64,000 nucleotides of DNA from Symbiodinium microadriaticum (GCA_001939145.1 LSRX01001580.1:19319-83318), one strand, 5' to 3'; shown: positions 32,391-43,737, counted from the first letter of the stretch. Notes: a model not told the origin generated them from the letters alone. Translations and numbers: made by a program.

Positions 32391-33080
32391 TTATCTGCTA
32401 TCGAGTGTCCCGGTCGTCAAAGGCTGCGTGCTGTAGTCCACGGTAAACATACTCGATCCCAATCCCATGCATTGCACACGAGAATACATTTCATAACCCT
32501 GGTTCCAATGCACTCCGGCCAGAAAGTAAGAACAAAGAACCCAATGTCCTGGCTCCGTAACTTCTGGGTTCCATGTCACATAGGGTGGCATCGTCGGTGT
32601 GCAACAAGTGAAGTTATAGTCTACGTGTGTGCCATAGTCATACGGTAGGAAATCCATGGATGTGCTCTGCAGAGCGGAACCATCAGGGCACGTGATAGTC
32701 ACGGTTTGTGCATTGTCAGTAGAGCCGTAAAGCGGCTCCTGGCAAGACGCCCCCTGATTTGTCCAATCCCGTGTTTGACCAAGACGTGCACATTTGTGCA
32801 TATTCGGATGCCCATAATCCACGAGGATCGAGTTAATGAGTCCGTTGGGTCCGCAATCGTTTGCTCCTCCAAGCACAACACCATCGATTTTGTAGGGGTT
32901 CACTGTCGGAGCATATAGGCACCTGCCGGTGCCTATGTTTGTGATTGTGCCACCACTATCACTCGAGATTTTCCAGAAGAAGGCGTTGTCCGTCAGTTGG
33001 CTTAGCCTTGCTGTGCCAGTTCCCAGAGAGCCCCATACCCCTTGATTAAGGAATACATCATAAACCACAACCCTAAACTG
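32391..33080 (-). CDS. Large exon: ricin-B-like lectin segment plus CP-x-G/YNFTCC module
   Basis: Begins directly after TTTAG of a telomere-like block (VVVYDVFLNQGVWGSLG). DNAFFWKISSDSGGTITNIG and GRCLYAPTV resemble a ricin-B-type beta-trefoil repeat (W-x-I, then G-x-C-L); this is a carbohydrate-binding fold, not evidence of a toxin. Next come cysteines (HKCARLGQTRDWTNQGASCQ), then VTITCPDGSALQSTSMDF and YNFTCCTPTMPPYVTW, then GHWVLCSYFLAGVHWNQGYE. Probably secreted or on the cell surface. It ends at TAA 32391 or splices shortly before. Confidence 0.85.
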   Translation of the reverse strand, partial: QFRVVVYDVFLNQGVWGSLGTGTARLSQLTDNAFFWKISSDSGGTITNIGTGRCLYAPTVNPYKIDGVVLGGANDCGPNGLINSILVDYGHPNMHKCARLGQTRDWTNQGASCQEPLYGSTDNAQTVTITCPDGSALQSTSMDFLPYDYGTHVDYNFTCCTPTMPPYVTWNPEVTEPGHWVLCSYFLAGVHWNQGYEMYSRVQCMGLGSSMFTVDYSTQPLTTGTLDSR

Positions 33081-33084
33081 CTAA

Positions 33085-35500
33085 ACCCTAAACCCTAAAC
33101 CCAATCGCCCGGAAGATTTCAGGAAAATCACCTAAAAATCACCAGATATTGAGCTCTTCAAGTTCTTCTCACAATCTCTACATAGACCACATGCAGTCAA
33201 ATGAGCTTCGTGCTGCTCGTCAAGGGCGCTGCTGCACTTTCTCATTTGGGTATAGGGTTTAGGGTATAGGGTTCACTCTGATCGTTAAACTAAACCTGAG
33301 CAGTTGACCCTAAAACTGCGAAACTGAAACGCAAACGGAGAGTAAACCCTCTAAGCCCTAAGCCTAAATTCTAAGAGTCTAAACCCTAAACGCAAAACCC
33401 TAAAGCCTATGCTGATCCATGCTGAGTACGTGGACTGCACCATCTGGACGGATGCCGAAGTGTCTCCAGTGTCATACAAGTAATAGGGCTCTTCGTCCTG
33501 CTCGCTGGATAGGGTGTCGGGTTGAAGGTTAAGGCTTGGTGAGCACTTAGGGTTCAAAAGGTTGGAGTTTAGGGTTTTGGGGTTAGGGTTCTCTCATGAC
33601 TTGCGTCCTTTTGCATAAACAGGAAGCTTGCGGATGCCTCAGGTTTGGACGCCAGAACTTAGCTTCATGGGGTTAAGGTGGCATGCTTGGAGTTTCAGGA
33701 ACGGTGACCTGTCCTCCACAGACTGCTGGTGGGCCAAGGCCCAACCATGTCCAGGGACATACCACTTGACGAAGCCGCCTGTGGTGCGTGGTTTAGGGTT
33801 TAGGGGACATAGAAAACTCCAAGACAAGTCTGAGACCAGAAACAGATGAAATAACACCAACAATGACACCCACACCAGCAGCAAGAAGACCACCGCCACC
33901 GAAAAGAAGAAGAATAACATGCAGAAGAACTAACAGTAACAAGAACAACCAAACCAACACCAACAAAACCAAACCAACAACAACAAACATCAACTACGCA
34001 AACGCCAAGAACACCAAGACACCCAATAACAACAAGAGCACCACTGACACAAGAATAACACCAAGAACAACAACGACAATCAAAGGACGTAGTCATGGTA
34101 TTTGGGCTATCTCCGCCCACAAACTAGTCAATGTTTTGGAGCAAGTGGAATTAGGCCGCAAGCTACGATTTACGACACCGCCTGGGGAAGATCGGTTGTA
34201 TACTTTGGTCACTGGGAGCAGCTTGCCAGAGTCTTCCTGCGCAGCCACGGAGATATCCTCGGTGTTGAAGGGATGAGCTCTTCGCTGGGTCTCCTTCTAG
34301 ACCGGGCCCTCTGCAAATTTGGCGCGACAATACTACTCAGTAGACTTAGACGCATCATGCTCACATCGCGAATGCCGAGCAAGTTGCTGCCACGCAGCAA
34401 CAGCAGCAACCGCAATGAACATCAGCTGGAAACCCCTAAACCCTTTAAGAACGCTTACAGAACCCTTATAGCCACCTTTGAAGCAGCCCTTAGAGTTACC
34501 CGTATGGAACCAAAAGAGCCCTTAGGGCTAAGGCTTCAAGGCTCTAATTATGTGCCAAGTTGCCCAGGGGCCTCCGAACATGCCAATCTGAAGGAGTTCC
34601 TGCTTCAGCTGTTTGGGGTTTAGGGTCTAGATCTAGGGTTTAGGCGGTTTAGGGTTTAGGGTTCAGGCTTCACCGTGCTTGGGAACGTAAAGTTACACCA
34701 AGGCAAGAAGGAAAGGGTCCTCTTTACCAAAGATCCTCAGTAGTAAATTTTGCTCTATCACAAGATGCCCTAAACCCGAAACCCTATACCCGAAGGCGCT
34801 TGCAGGTTCAAGACATGCAGCTGCCGTGGATGGTGTGGCCCGTTGTAGACGGGGTTGCCGCTGAGTTGGAAAACGTGGTTTAGATTTAGGGTGTAGGGGT
34901 TTAGGGGTGAATCCTTCTTCCGGTGTGTCCGGCACGAAGCAACTGTGTGTCACTGGTTTTGTTTCAGCTTCTTAAAAGGTCCTGTGTCCGGTGTTTTGTG
35001 CCCAGTGGCAGCCTTGCTGAGGGCTTTTGTGAGCGGCCTGGCTGAAGTTTCTTTCGTTAGCTTGCAGGCCTGCATGGCTTAAACTGAGAGGTTCAGCTTG
35101 GGGTCTGACATTTCGAGCACTGGCTTTAATCGGGTTGGTGGGACTTGTATGGCAAAGCACAAGAATAGCAGTGACTTGGGCATGAGGATTTAGTTTCAGG
35201 TTTCACCAAGTCTCTTTCATTTGTGACCATCTTTCCGACTGCGACCCTGAACCTCTGTAGCTTCATCCAAAACTGCCCTTCGCATCCTGAAGCCAACCAG
35301 TCCTTCAAACCCGAAATGCAAACGCCGCAACCACAACAATAAGGGATAAACCCTAAACCCTTAAACCCTAAACTCTCGGTGTCCTTCGCAGGGTGGCGGG
35401 ACTCCGGCACGAACTTCAGCTGCTGAAGAGCGAACTCTCCTCCTGAGGAGCCGAGCTCTGTTCCTGGCGAGGACTTCAAGGCCAAGGCTTTTCGGCTTCC
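33085..35500. other. No confident gene; AAC-rich and telomere-like DNA
   Basis: Telomere-like blocks at 33255-33275, 33350-33405, 33545-33590 and 34615-34665. An AAC/ACA-rich simple region spans about 33840-34085; frames translating it are artefacts. Small coding-like bits near 35380-35470 (GGEFALQQLKFVPESRHPA, minus) are possible exons. Confidence 0.4.
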
Positions 35501-35529
35501 TTGGCTCTTCCTCCACCTCTAGAAAGCAC

Positions 35530-35800
35530 AGAGTATGGGACACACTAGAAACGATCGGGCTTCCTGGTTGCCTTCAACTTCTGCGCTGCGGCTTGGGCTG
35601 CTAGTCTGAACGGCTGCACTCAGGTCCTGCTGTCGGCACAGAAAAGTTCCACTGTCGGCTCGCAGCATCGACCTTTCAACCATGAGGCAACACAAAGACT
35701 GGAACATCGCTGTCCGTAGACTGGCATCGGAGTCCCATCGGCTGTGGATTGGGTGCTCGGATTCTTGGAAGCTCTGGACCTTGCCATTTCCAACATGAGG
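35530..35800 (-). CDS. Candidate exon(s)
   Basis: Minus frame with VQSFQESEHPIHSRWDSDA, SLRTAMFQSLCCLMVERSML and GTFLCRQQDLSAAVQ. Junctions not defined. Confidence 0.4.
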
Positions 35801-36059
35801 AACCTGCAAGCGCTATTGACCCTGCTTCACTCTGCTGATAAACGACGGAACCAATCACCCAAAAACTGCTTGAATCGCGTGATCTTCTATAGCACTGCTT
35901 CTGTACTGCTGGCCATAACATGGCCCGTGCTTGAGCTCCACAAGCTCTAGCTTTGCAACACCGATACCACGACCCCCCCCCCCCTCGAACAAGCCAGCAA
36001 CACTCAAGAAAAAGGCAGGAAAACCCTGAAAACAGCAAGAAAACGCAGGGATCAACTAC

Positions 36060-36172
36060 AGGCGTGTCACCTACTACTTCCACTAGCACTACCACCGCCA
36101 CTACCATGGTCACTACCTACCACTACCACTGCCACTTCAACTACCACGACCACCACTACGACCACGACCACG

Positions 36173-36204
<32 letters not shown>

Positions 36205-36222
36205 CACCACCACCACCAGTAA
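36060..36222. repeat. ACC/GACCAC repeat
   Basis: CACTACCACTGCCACT-type units grade into (GACCAC)n and (CAC)n. This gives His/Asp-rich spurious frames. Confidence 0.95.
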
Positions 36223-36950
36223 AAACCACCACGATTACTGTCATAGCACTCATCGTCAGAACAGAAGCTGCCGCAACCCTGGAAGCCCTGGACAAAAGCG
36301 TTTGAGTGGCAACCGCAATAGAGCAACCCTTCTGTGGGGTTAACACGTTGCGCGTGCTTGCAATTTCCAACCCTAGATACTGAACCCTAAACCCCATAAG
36401 GCCCAAGCCATGTCCATGCCAAAGTGGCAGTTTCCCCCTGCGAAGTGCCACAGCTGGGCCTTGCCAGGCGTTCATAACTATAAGGGTTTAGGGTTTATAA
36501 CGTGCACTGCTTCTTTGCATGGACTGCCTTGCACAACCACCACCACAGTGTTGGAGGCTTAAGGGTTGGATTTAATGAGAGCCTGACTTCTCGGAGACGC
36601 ACATACTAAACCCTAAACCCTAAACCCTACCACCGCCAAGCTACATAGAACTCTCAGTTGAAACATTGCATCAGAACGTCTTGAGCCCCTTGCCCAGCAA
36701 ACCTGAGCAACTTGAGCACAGGGTTTGGGGGACTTTAGGGGTTCAGGGATGCGCAACAATTCCAGGCAACCCCATCCCCGTGCACAGGCACGCATTCGGC
36801 AAGACAAAAAATCGCCCTTCAACATCGCCGCCTACCACCTCCCAAACACGCCATGCATAGTCCAAAAGGCCTGCACTGCCGCACAGCTGGTCGTACTGAC
36901 ATCAGTGCCACTGCCCTGCAAAGTGGGTAATCAAGGGCATCCCGCACTTA

Positions 36951-37042
36951 CTCTGAGGCTCTAAGGACTCTTGTTTTCAGGAATTTGGGCCCAAAGACCA
37001 TGGGATATAAGGTATTTCAGGGCATTTTGAGCCTAAAGGCTC
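36951..37042 (+). repeat. GGGCCCAAA dispersed family, copy b
   Basis: GAGGCTCTAAGGACTCTTG...GGAATTTGGGCCCAAAGACC...TTTTGAGCCTAAAGGCTC. Its ends are partly inverted (GGCTC / GAGCC). Confidence 0.8.
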
Positions 37043-38504
37043 ACAATGAAAAGCTTCTGGCTGCTTTTGGATGGAAATCAAGCTTCCAATTTGGGGTATG
37101 AAAGTTGTCTAGAGTTTAGGGGTTCAGGGTTTAGGGCTTAGCAACTGCAGTAATTTCATTACCAATTATGTGGCGGATGATAAATTGGTTACGCTCGCGC
37201 ATCCGTGTTGTTCCTTGCCTGCACCAGGACGCAACCAGCATCCGAGATAAGCATTGGTCCTTCCTGGGATGAGCCCTCAACCCTAAACCCGAAACGCTAA
37301 ACCGCATTTGTCTTTCCTGGGATGTGACCCAAGATTTTGGAGGTGATGGAACAGGAACAAGCCTGAGTAAACTCCATTAGGGTCATTAGGGCTTAGGGTT
37401 TGGGGTTCAGGGTTTAAGGTCTTCCCAGACCCTCAACCTTGCTTGGAATTGTTGGGGGAGGCTTTGAACACCTAGCTGCCAAGCAGGTGATTATCTTTTT
37501 GCTGTCAGAAGTCCTCTAGGTTCAGATCAGGAGTCTGAGTTGCGTGGAATACGGTTTAGTGTTTAAGGTTTCTAGGGTTGATGTCGTCAGTTTTCGGCAG
37601 GTACCAGTGGCTCCAACCTCTTGTCTGTCTTGGTATGAGCTTACTATGCTTTCAGCATGACCTGGTTTGGTGTCTGAGTTGCTTGTGGCTTGATACTACA
37701 TTCGCTTGGCCAGATTACCACTAGGCTTTCGCTCAGATCGGCTCATGCGCGGACTTGCTTCCGGGGCTTGCTTCTTGCTTCGGGGCCTTGCTTCTGGGTT
37801 TGTGTCGCCTAATCCCCACTTCCGAAGCGGGTGCGCATCAAAGGCGGAAACGTCCAGCCAGTTCACAGTACCGTCAAGGAAAAAGCGATAAGATAGCAGC
37901 GTTGTCCGGCCAGCTCAAAGATGATTCCGTTGAGGACTATCGCTATTTTCTGCTTATGTCTGTGGCTGTTACGATGAGTTGGCCTCTACCCCTGAAGGCA
38001 ACGAGCTGATTTTTGTGCAGCAGGGTCCCGGTGAGGGGCGCTTTCTGCACACGTCTTTGAGAAGTTTAGAACTTGTCAAATACTTCCGGGGTGTTGAAGT
38101 GTGCAAGGTCACAACCATTTTGATGCACATTCCCATTTCTCGAGGCCAGCTAACGACCCCCAAACCCTAAACCCTCAAGTCCCGGCTGCTCCGTCACGGA
38201 TAAGTGTGTCAGGGCTCCAACCGCAGCGCATCTGCATCGCAGCTGTCAAGCCACAGTGAGTTTTCGCCTGAGCTCCAAAAAAGTCTCAAGTGAACCTAGT
38301 ACCAGCAAATCTGAACCACCAACATCAAGCAGTTCACCTGAGTCCTCTGTCAACCAAACATGACGCGAAACAACTAGCAAAGCCGTGGCGGTGCTATGGC
38401 CGATGATGGTTGCCGCGGTGGCCAATGCAGCAGCTGCAGCTGGGAGTCGGCTCATTTGGAGAGTGAGGTGTGGGTCATCGTGCTTGCATTGGTAGTGCGA
38501 GGGT

Positions 38505-38518
38505 TGCTGTTGTTGTTG

Positions 38519-38555
<37 letters not shown>

Positions 38556-38562
38556 TGTTGTT
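38505..38562. repeat. GTC microsatellite
   Basis: (GTC)n with ATC interruptions, followed by GTT units. Confidence 0.95.
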
Positions 38563-38902
38563 CTGTTTGTCGTGATGGCTGATTGGTTTCGCTGTGGAGT
38601 TTCTGCTTAGTTAGCTGCTGCCGCGAGCGCCTTCTGTGCGTTGCCTCCTCTTTGGGTTTTGATTGAGCCTGGCTAGCGAAAACACAGTAAGCCCGTTCTG
38701 AGCCGGGCTGCGCTGAAATAAGCACATGTTCTGTGCGGGACTCTCCGAGCGCAGGAAGCTGTCGGAATCCTCGCCAAGAAGTCCAGGTGCAGGGCTTCAG
38801 GATTCAGGAACGGGCTTGGGCCATAGATGTTCTTTGAAAGAAATCGATGGAACTCAGCAGGATCGGGCTGGCTCGCAGTTGAGGGTCACAGTCTGAGGAC
38901 CA

Positions 38903-38995
38903 ACAACTTGGCAGCACCGTGGCTACAGCCGCCAGGTCTGGTCGAAGCCTTACCAGGAGACTCTGCTGAAACATCCAAAACCCACTCCAGCAGAC
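38903..38995 (-). CDS. Exon, unknown protein
   Basis: Acceptor CATTGCAG|G. The frame reads LLEWVLDVSAESPGKAST then GCSHGAAKLL, ending at GTCCTCAG. An internal CTG|GTAAGG ... ACCAG would define a 16-nt intron, which I reject in favour of read-through. Confidence 0.5.
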
Positions 38996-39399
38996 CTGCA
39001 ATGGACCCCTCGTAGGGTATAAGGTTTAGGGGTTTAGGGTTCAGGCTCTAGGGATAGTCCTGCCAGTATGATGCCTCCTCTTCGCCCGAGCCGCAAGCAG
39101 TTTTCAGGACGATTTGCTGCGAGCCGCAGGCGCGCAAAACCTGGCGCTCCTGAACAGGTCAGAAGGGTGACGGATAGAATGAGCGCAACCTCAATGTCTC
39201 TCAAGAAACACCAGTGTTCTCCTGCTCAACCCTAAACCCTTAACCCCTAAACCCTAAAAAGCTTTATAACCTCGCACGAAAACTGAATGACCCGAAGCCG
39301 AGATCGAAGACCCAATGCTCGGCAGGGAAAGACTCCACCCGTTTAGGACGGGCTTTAGGTTTTAGGGTTTGGAGTTTAGGGTTTGGGGTTTAGGATTGA

Positions 39400-39549
39400 G
39401 CTCCTGCCCGCTTGTGTTCCGCAGTTGCAGAACCAATGGCGACCTGTGGGAACATACTTGGCCGTGCGCAGTTGGAGCTTGTAACAGTGGCACTCCCATA
39501 CGAGCCATATGTGTTCCCACAATGACGTCGAAATCGGGACTTTCACCCC
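39400..39549 (-). CDS. Exon starting at a telomere-like acceptor
   Basis: The acceptor is GGGTTTAG|GG of a telomere-like block. Fifty codons follow: GESPDFDVIVGTHMARMGVP, LLQAPTAHGQVCSHRSPLVL, then QLRNTSGQELNP. The other frames are closed. The donor is probably a GC within CGGGCAGG. Function unknown. Confidence 0.7.
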
Positions 39550-39559
39550 CTAAACCCTA

Positions 39560-40390
39560 AACTCTAAACCAAAAACACCATCTTATACAGCTCGCGTCTG
39601 CTTTTGAACGGCAGAGCAGAAGCACCAACACCAAGGAAAGACCCAATGCTGCTAGAGAAAGCCAAGGCTTCCCAACAGTTGGTCATGGCTTAGGGTTTAG
39701 GGATAAGGGTTGTTCATGGCACCTTGCCATTTGAGTCTGAGCCCTGGAATACATCCAAGTGCCACAGACCAGATGCATTTGTTCCGAAGACGCCCCTGAT
39801 ACGAGTCCTCATGGTTTTTTATGATCTATATGGCGTACCGTCGGCGTACCCCTTTCAGAACCCTAAACCCCAAACCCTACCAGCATTCCCCCAACTACCC
39901 TTCCATTATTAAAAAGGGTAAATAAGTCCTCTTTATATTACAGGGTAGTCTAAACCCACGAACTTGGAGGCTTCCACTCCGAATGCCCTCAGGGGACCTT
40001 GTTGGCCAGCTGGCGGTCGGACAGCCCAGACTCGAGGAGCTTGCGAAGCTGACCTAGAGGCGTCCAAGAAATCGACCGGCCGTGGACCCTGAACCCTAAA
40101 TCCTTGGAAGCTTCAACAAGGCTGCGGGACGGAAAAGGTCAAAGTGCATCTCCAATACAAGTCGCGAGGAATTCAGGCTTTCAGGTGTATGCATGAGAAA
40201 GGACCCCAAACCTGGATTAGGGTTTAGGGTTTAGAGTTTATGGGGTTGCTCAACCAGTGCCAGTGAAACGCCCAAAGTCGCAACACATCAGAGAAAAGCC
40301 GATTAACCTTTGCTTCCCAAGCATGCTAGAGAGGCCCTATTTTTTGGGCCGACACTCTTTTAGGGGTTCCTCATACCAAAGACTATGATT
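39560..40390. other. No supported gene
   Basis: Telomere-like blocks at 39545-39570, 39690-39705, 39860-39880 and 40215-40240. No exon with junctions found. Confidence 0.4.
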
Positions 40391-40552
40391 CTGCGCTCAA
40401 GAAGGAAGGGAGATTTCAATGCAGGAAAACTGCCATTGAAGGATCCCTAAACCTCCTCCAGAACCCTTATAGTAACCGTAAAAGGAATGCTTTAAGGGCT
40501 TAGGGTTTAGAGGAACACTTCCAGAAACTCCATGGTTTCTTTGCCCTCGCAC

Positions 40553-40596
40553 CTGCATCAGCCGGTGCTCCAGGAAGTACACCTGTCGGGGTTGTG
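40553..40596 (-). CDS. Micro-exon (44 bp) of right-hand gene
   Basis: ACTGAAG acceptor and CAG|GTGCGAG donor. Completing the AG from the exon above gives STTPTGVLPGAPADA. Pro/Thr-rich linker. The intron above it contains a telomere-like block. Confidence 0.6.
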
Positions 40597-40684
40597 CTTC
40601 AGTCGAGCATTTTGCATGAAATTCGCTTAGGGTTTAGGGTTTAGGCAGCAAGTCGCTCGCAGATTTTTCTCTCAGGAACGAAAC

Positions 40685-40776
40685 CTCTTTGTCAAGACGT
40701 GTCTAAGCAGGTGAAGCTGAGGGAACCGCTGCTTGTCCGAGAATCCTAGACGGGAGATGGTGATGTTCAGCTTGCC
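40685..40776 (-). CDS. Exon of right-hand gene
   Basis: GGGAAG|G acceptor, AAAGAG|GTTTCG donor. Reads GKLNITISRLGFSDKQRFPQ then LHLLRHVLTK. Phase 0 in and two bases out, consistent with both neighbours. Confidence 0.7.
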
Positions 40777-40922
40777 CTTCCCAAATAATTACCCTGTTCC
40801 CTGTCAATGCGTCTCACACTGGGGATCTTCCTCATTATGAGGTGAGATGTTTTCTTGAAAGAAGAAATTCTGCAAACCCTGGCATTAGGGTTTAGGGTTC
40901 AGGACAGGTTTAGGCAGGCAAC

Positions 40923-40982
40923 CTCGGGAAGGCTCACGCTGGAGAAGTTTCCCAGGCTCGGCGTGCCGACCTGGATGCACTC
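40923..40982 (-). CDS. Exon of right-hand gene
   Basis: CTCCTGCAAG|G acceptor, GAG|GTTGCC donor, exactly 20 codons: ECIQVGTPSLGNFSSVSLPE. Phase 0 on both sides. An upstream alternative acceptor (GCTAG) gives the same frame with SSCK in front. Confidence 0.65.
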
Positions 40983-41185
40983 CTTGCAGGAGCTGAGAAC
41001 GTCTAGCTAGGAATTGTCGGAGCGTTTGGGGCAAACTGTTAATCCCTAAACCCGAAACTAAACCCTAAACCCTACACCGCCTTGAACATGAACCCACGAG
41101 CCTGAAGCACTAAGCTGCAAATCCCCAGCCACCAGACCAAGCCGCTTAGAACTCCGGACAAAAATACATCCCAAAACCCTGAAAC

Positions 41186-41268
41186 TTCTCTAGGGTCTAG
41201 GGAAATGTCCTGGCAGCTCAAGTTGCCGATGTACTGCCAGGGGCCAAGCTCCTGAGTGGCATCGAGCC
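41186..41268 (-). CDS. Exon of right-hand gene
   Basis: GCGGAG|G acceptor and GAA|GTTTCAGG donor. Reads LDATQELGPWQYIGNLSCQD then ISLDPRE. Ends in phase 0, matching the next exon. The intron above it consists largely of TTTAGGG-like repeat. Confidence 0.65.
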
Positions 41269-41279
41269 CTCCGCAGTTG

Positions 41280-41420
41280 AGGTTTAGGGTTTAGGATTTC
41301 GGGTTTTAGGGTTTGGGGGCTTAGGATTTAGGGGTTTCGGGTTTAGGGGAGGATAACTCAGCACAGCAATTGCAGGCAGGGCTAAGGGTTTAGGGTTGAG
41401 GGTTTAGGGCTTAGGGTTCA
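41280..41420. repeat. Telomere-like TTTAGGG block
   Basis: Several TTTAGGG and TTCGGG variant units on the plus strand, immediately upstream (in the coding sense) of the exon at 41186-41268. Confidence 0.85.
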
Positions 41421-41703
41421 GATGTTCCATGGACCAAGATTCGGACAGTGCAAACACAGCAGAACCAAACGCAAATCAGAATTACAGCCCGCTTTCTGGT
41501 GCGAAAATACGATGGATGCCTCATACGAAGCAGATACGGGGGACCCGATTTCGGAAGGTGCTTTGTAGGCAAGCTACGGAACCCAAAACCGCAAGACCCA
41601 CGAGTGGACAACTAAGAGGTTTAATCATTAGAAAAGGGTGCATATGTCCCATTTTTTTAAAGGGTAGTTGGGGTGTTTGTAAACCCGACAGCAATCCTTA
41701 AAC

Positions 41704-41850
41704 CTCGCAACTTTTGAGAAGGAGCTCGCCAACCCACTGGCCACTGACACACGTATAGATGGCGCTTTGACGCGGGCCCTCCCACTTTCGGCCATCGTCT
41801 TGCCTGCAGGGGCTTTTCCCCAGCCTATAGTACTCAAGCGAGCACTCCCT
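41704..41850 (-). CDS. Cys-rich exon, Sushi/CCP-like spacing
   Basis: TTGGCAG acceptor and GAG|GTTTAAGG donor, exactly 49 codons: RECSLEYYRLGKSPCRQDD, GRKWEGPRQSAIYTCVSGQW, VGELLLKSCE. Four Cys with a Trp before the last resemble a complement-control (Sushi) half-module, but the match is loose. Extracellular location inferred. Confidence 0.7.
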
Positions 41851-41854
41851 CTGC

Positions 41855-42125
41855 CAATGCTGCTGCTCCTGCTGCTGCTACAGCTACAGTTGCTATCTCC
41901 CACACCGGAATAATTAGTGGTGGTCCTACTCTTCCTCCGACTCCTCCACCTACTCCTTATGATCATTTCGCTCCCAAGTACTGCTACCCAACTCCTAATT
42001 ACTCCTACTCCTAATTCTTCCTACTCCTACGCATCCACCACCACCTCCACCACCACTACTACCGCGACGAATAAGACGACGAAAACGAGGAGGACGACGA
42101 CGACCACTACAACCTTCTCCCCGCC
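41855..42125. repeat. CTC/ACC/GACGA simple-sequence intron
   Basis: Pyrimidine-rich CTCCTACT units pass into ACC and GACGA repeats. It fills the intron between the exons at 41704-41850 and 42246-42395. Confidence 0.8.
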
Positions 42126-42245
42126 GCATCAGGCAGCTTCTGGCAGGCGATCACGCGTGATGGCTATATAGCTACTGATAGCTACTGTACCAAGTTCTTA
42201 TTTTATGGTTAAGACGACAACAATGCCACTACGCAGCTACAGAAC

Positions 42246-42395
42246 GGACTTGAGGGGAACTGCGTTGAGAATTTCCACCCGGTCCGAAGCCTTGAGAACA
42301 TGCGGGTGGTATAGTTGCAGCTGATGGAAATTTGAGACGCTGCTGGGAACTGCGTTGGCAAAGGCACCTTGCACGCGACAGGCGTAGGAGCCCTT
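42246..42395 (-). CDS. Exon of right-hand gene
   Basis: AAGGTCAG acceptor and TCC|GTTCTG donor, exactly 50 codons: KGSYACRVQGAFANAVPSSV, SNFHQLQLYHPHVLKASDRV, EILNAVPLKS. Joins the exon at 41850 in phase. Beta-rich look with a single Cys. Family not recognised. Confidence 0.7.
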
Positions 42396-42539
42396 CTGAC
42401 CTTACCGATTTTTTGAAAAGAACCTCTCTTGCAGCTTGTGTCCGAAGTCCCATTCTCAATCAGTGGCTGTGTTCAAGCACCGAGACAAATCCTAAACCCT
42501 AAAACCCTAAAAAAATCAATAAAGTAAAACGGGTCTTCA

Positions 42540-43600
42540 AGACTTCGCCTTGGTCCCGGTCGGTCAGTGGTCAGAGGCTCCCACAGGGACCCCTGTTTCC
42601 TCTAATCCCCGCCCCAAATGCCGCCCCCCCGTTTGTCGTTTTGGGTTTAAGGTAACCCCTCCCTCCCCCCCACCTTTTTTTTGTTTGGGCTCGCGATTGT
42701 GAAATGTTATGTCCTCCACTGTTGCTTCCTTCGCTGTCCTTTTTGTGCGTCAGCAGCCGCGACTAATTGTCAGATCACAAAGTCCAAAGTAAGCCACGTC
42801 ACGGGCTCAAGGATTAGGTTTTGGGGTTCGGGGTTTGAGATTTAGTGTGCGGTTCTTAAGGGACAATAGGAGGGACCACTAGAAGGGACCCCTAATCCTA
42901 ATACCCTATATAACCCTTATATAGTCCCATAAAGCCCCTGAACCCTAAACCCCTGTATAACCCCAAGGGTCATAAAACCCCTGTAGAACCCCAAGGGTCC
43001 CTTTAAGGGTCTCTCCTTTAGTCCCTCGAGGTTTGGGGTTTAGGGTTTCGGCAGTTATTGGAGGAGATTTTGTTTCTTCGATTTTCTGAACCTTGCATCT
43101 GCATAAGTCGTTCCCGCGGTAGCCGCTTTTCTCCTGTAACCTTGATGTCCTGAGCTAGCAATGTTGCGTGGTCATCGTCTCGTTCCAGCCCACAGCCTCC
43201 TGCCAAGACAACTTTTCACCTGCGGCCGAGCCGATTCAGACGACGCGTAGCGTTTACAATAAGAATATAGGGTTGTAAGATAAAATGTATACGGTATAGA
43301 GGAAAATAAAGAGGGGATTATGGGGGGATAGTGCTAGTAGTAGTTCGGACACCAAAAGTACCGAAGCACCTTTTGCATGCCGTTGGCGGCATACTCGCTG
43401 GAGGCATTGATGTACTCACATCGGGAGCAGCTGCCGGCCTGCTGCAGGTGCCACCCTAAGAGGCCTCAAACAAAAAGACTTTAATAGGGTGTTGGGTTGT
43501 TGGGTTATCTTACACTCTTATCGGTCTTATCGTCTAGTTGTACTAGGGAATATGCGGGTGGGAGGGGGAAGGGATATTATTACCTCCCATGTCGACCTCT
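42540..43600. other. No confident gene; foldback element inside
   Basis: Contains C-rich tracts at 42600-42680, a 169-bp foldback (42858-43026) and a possible minus-strand exon near 43070-43206 (LERDDDHATLLAQDIKVTGE). Confidence 0.4.
42858..43026. repeat. Foldback element, about 33-bp imperfect inverted ends
   Basis: Left end AAGGGACAATAGGAGGGACC and right end (complement) AGGGACTAAAGGAGAGACCC pair over roughly 33 bp. The centre holds ATATAACCCTTATATAG and a duplicated CCCCTGTA(T/G)AACCCCAAGGGTC. Confidence 0.75.
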
Positions 43601-43604
43601 TTAC

Positions 43605-43737
43605 AGGAACAAATATGCAATGCATGGGTGGCTTGGTGGAGATGTGTGATGCACTGTGCTGCACTCGCCTTCTTTGCAGTGGCTGAGGCAGCCTTCCTTG
43701 CCGTCTATTACAGATGTCTTCATGGGTGTTGGGGCCC
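43605..43737 (-). CDS. Candidate Cys-rich exon
   Basis: Minus frame TSVIDGKEGCLSHCKEGECS then TVHHTSPPSHPC. The C-x3-C-x4-C spacing suits the extracellular gene. Junctions not fixed. Confidence 0.5.

Larger units (their letters stand above)
36230..38900. other. No confident gene
   Basis: Telomere-like blocks at 36380-36400, 36480-36500, 36605-36635, 37118-37142 and 38160-38175, one GGGCCCAAA element at 36951 and a GTC microsatellite. Candidate minus-strand coding at 38246-38455 (WLTEDSGELLDVGGSDLLVL) lacks clear junctions. Confidence 0.4.

Noticed and set aside
32391-33080. Ricin-like toxin gene
   Set aside because: Only a lectin-type beta-trefoil resemblance is seen; no catalytic toxin domain is present and the exon continues into structural Cys modules.
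33863-34276. Asn/Thr/Lys-rich frame
   Set aside because: Translation of an AAC/ACA-rich simple region; no junctions or conserved pattern.
35953-36222. His/Asp-rich frame
   Set aside because: Translation of (GACCAC)n and (CAC)n repeats.
38938-38953. 16-nt intron GTAAGG...ACCAG
   Set aside because: Reading through gives an equally good protein frame that ends at a normal GTCCTC donor; a 16-nt intron is much less likely.
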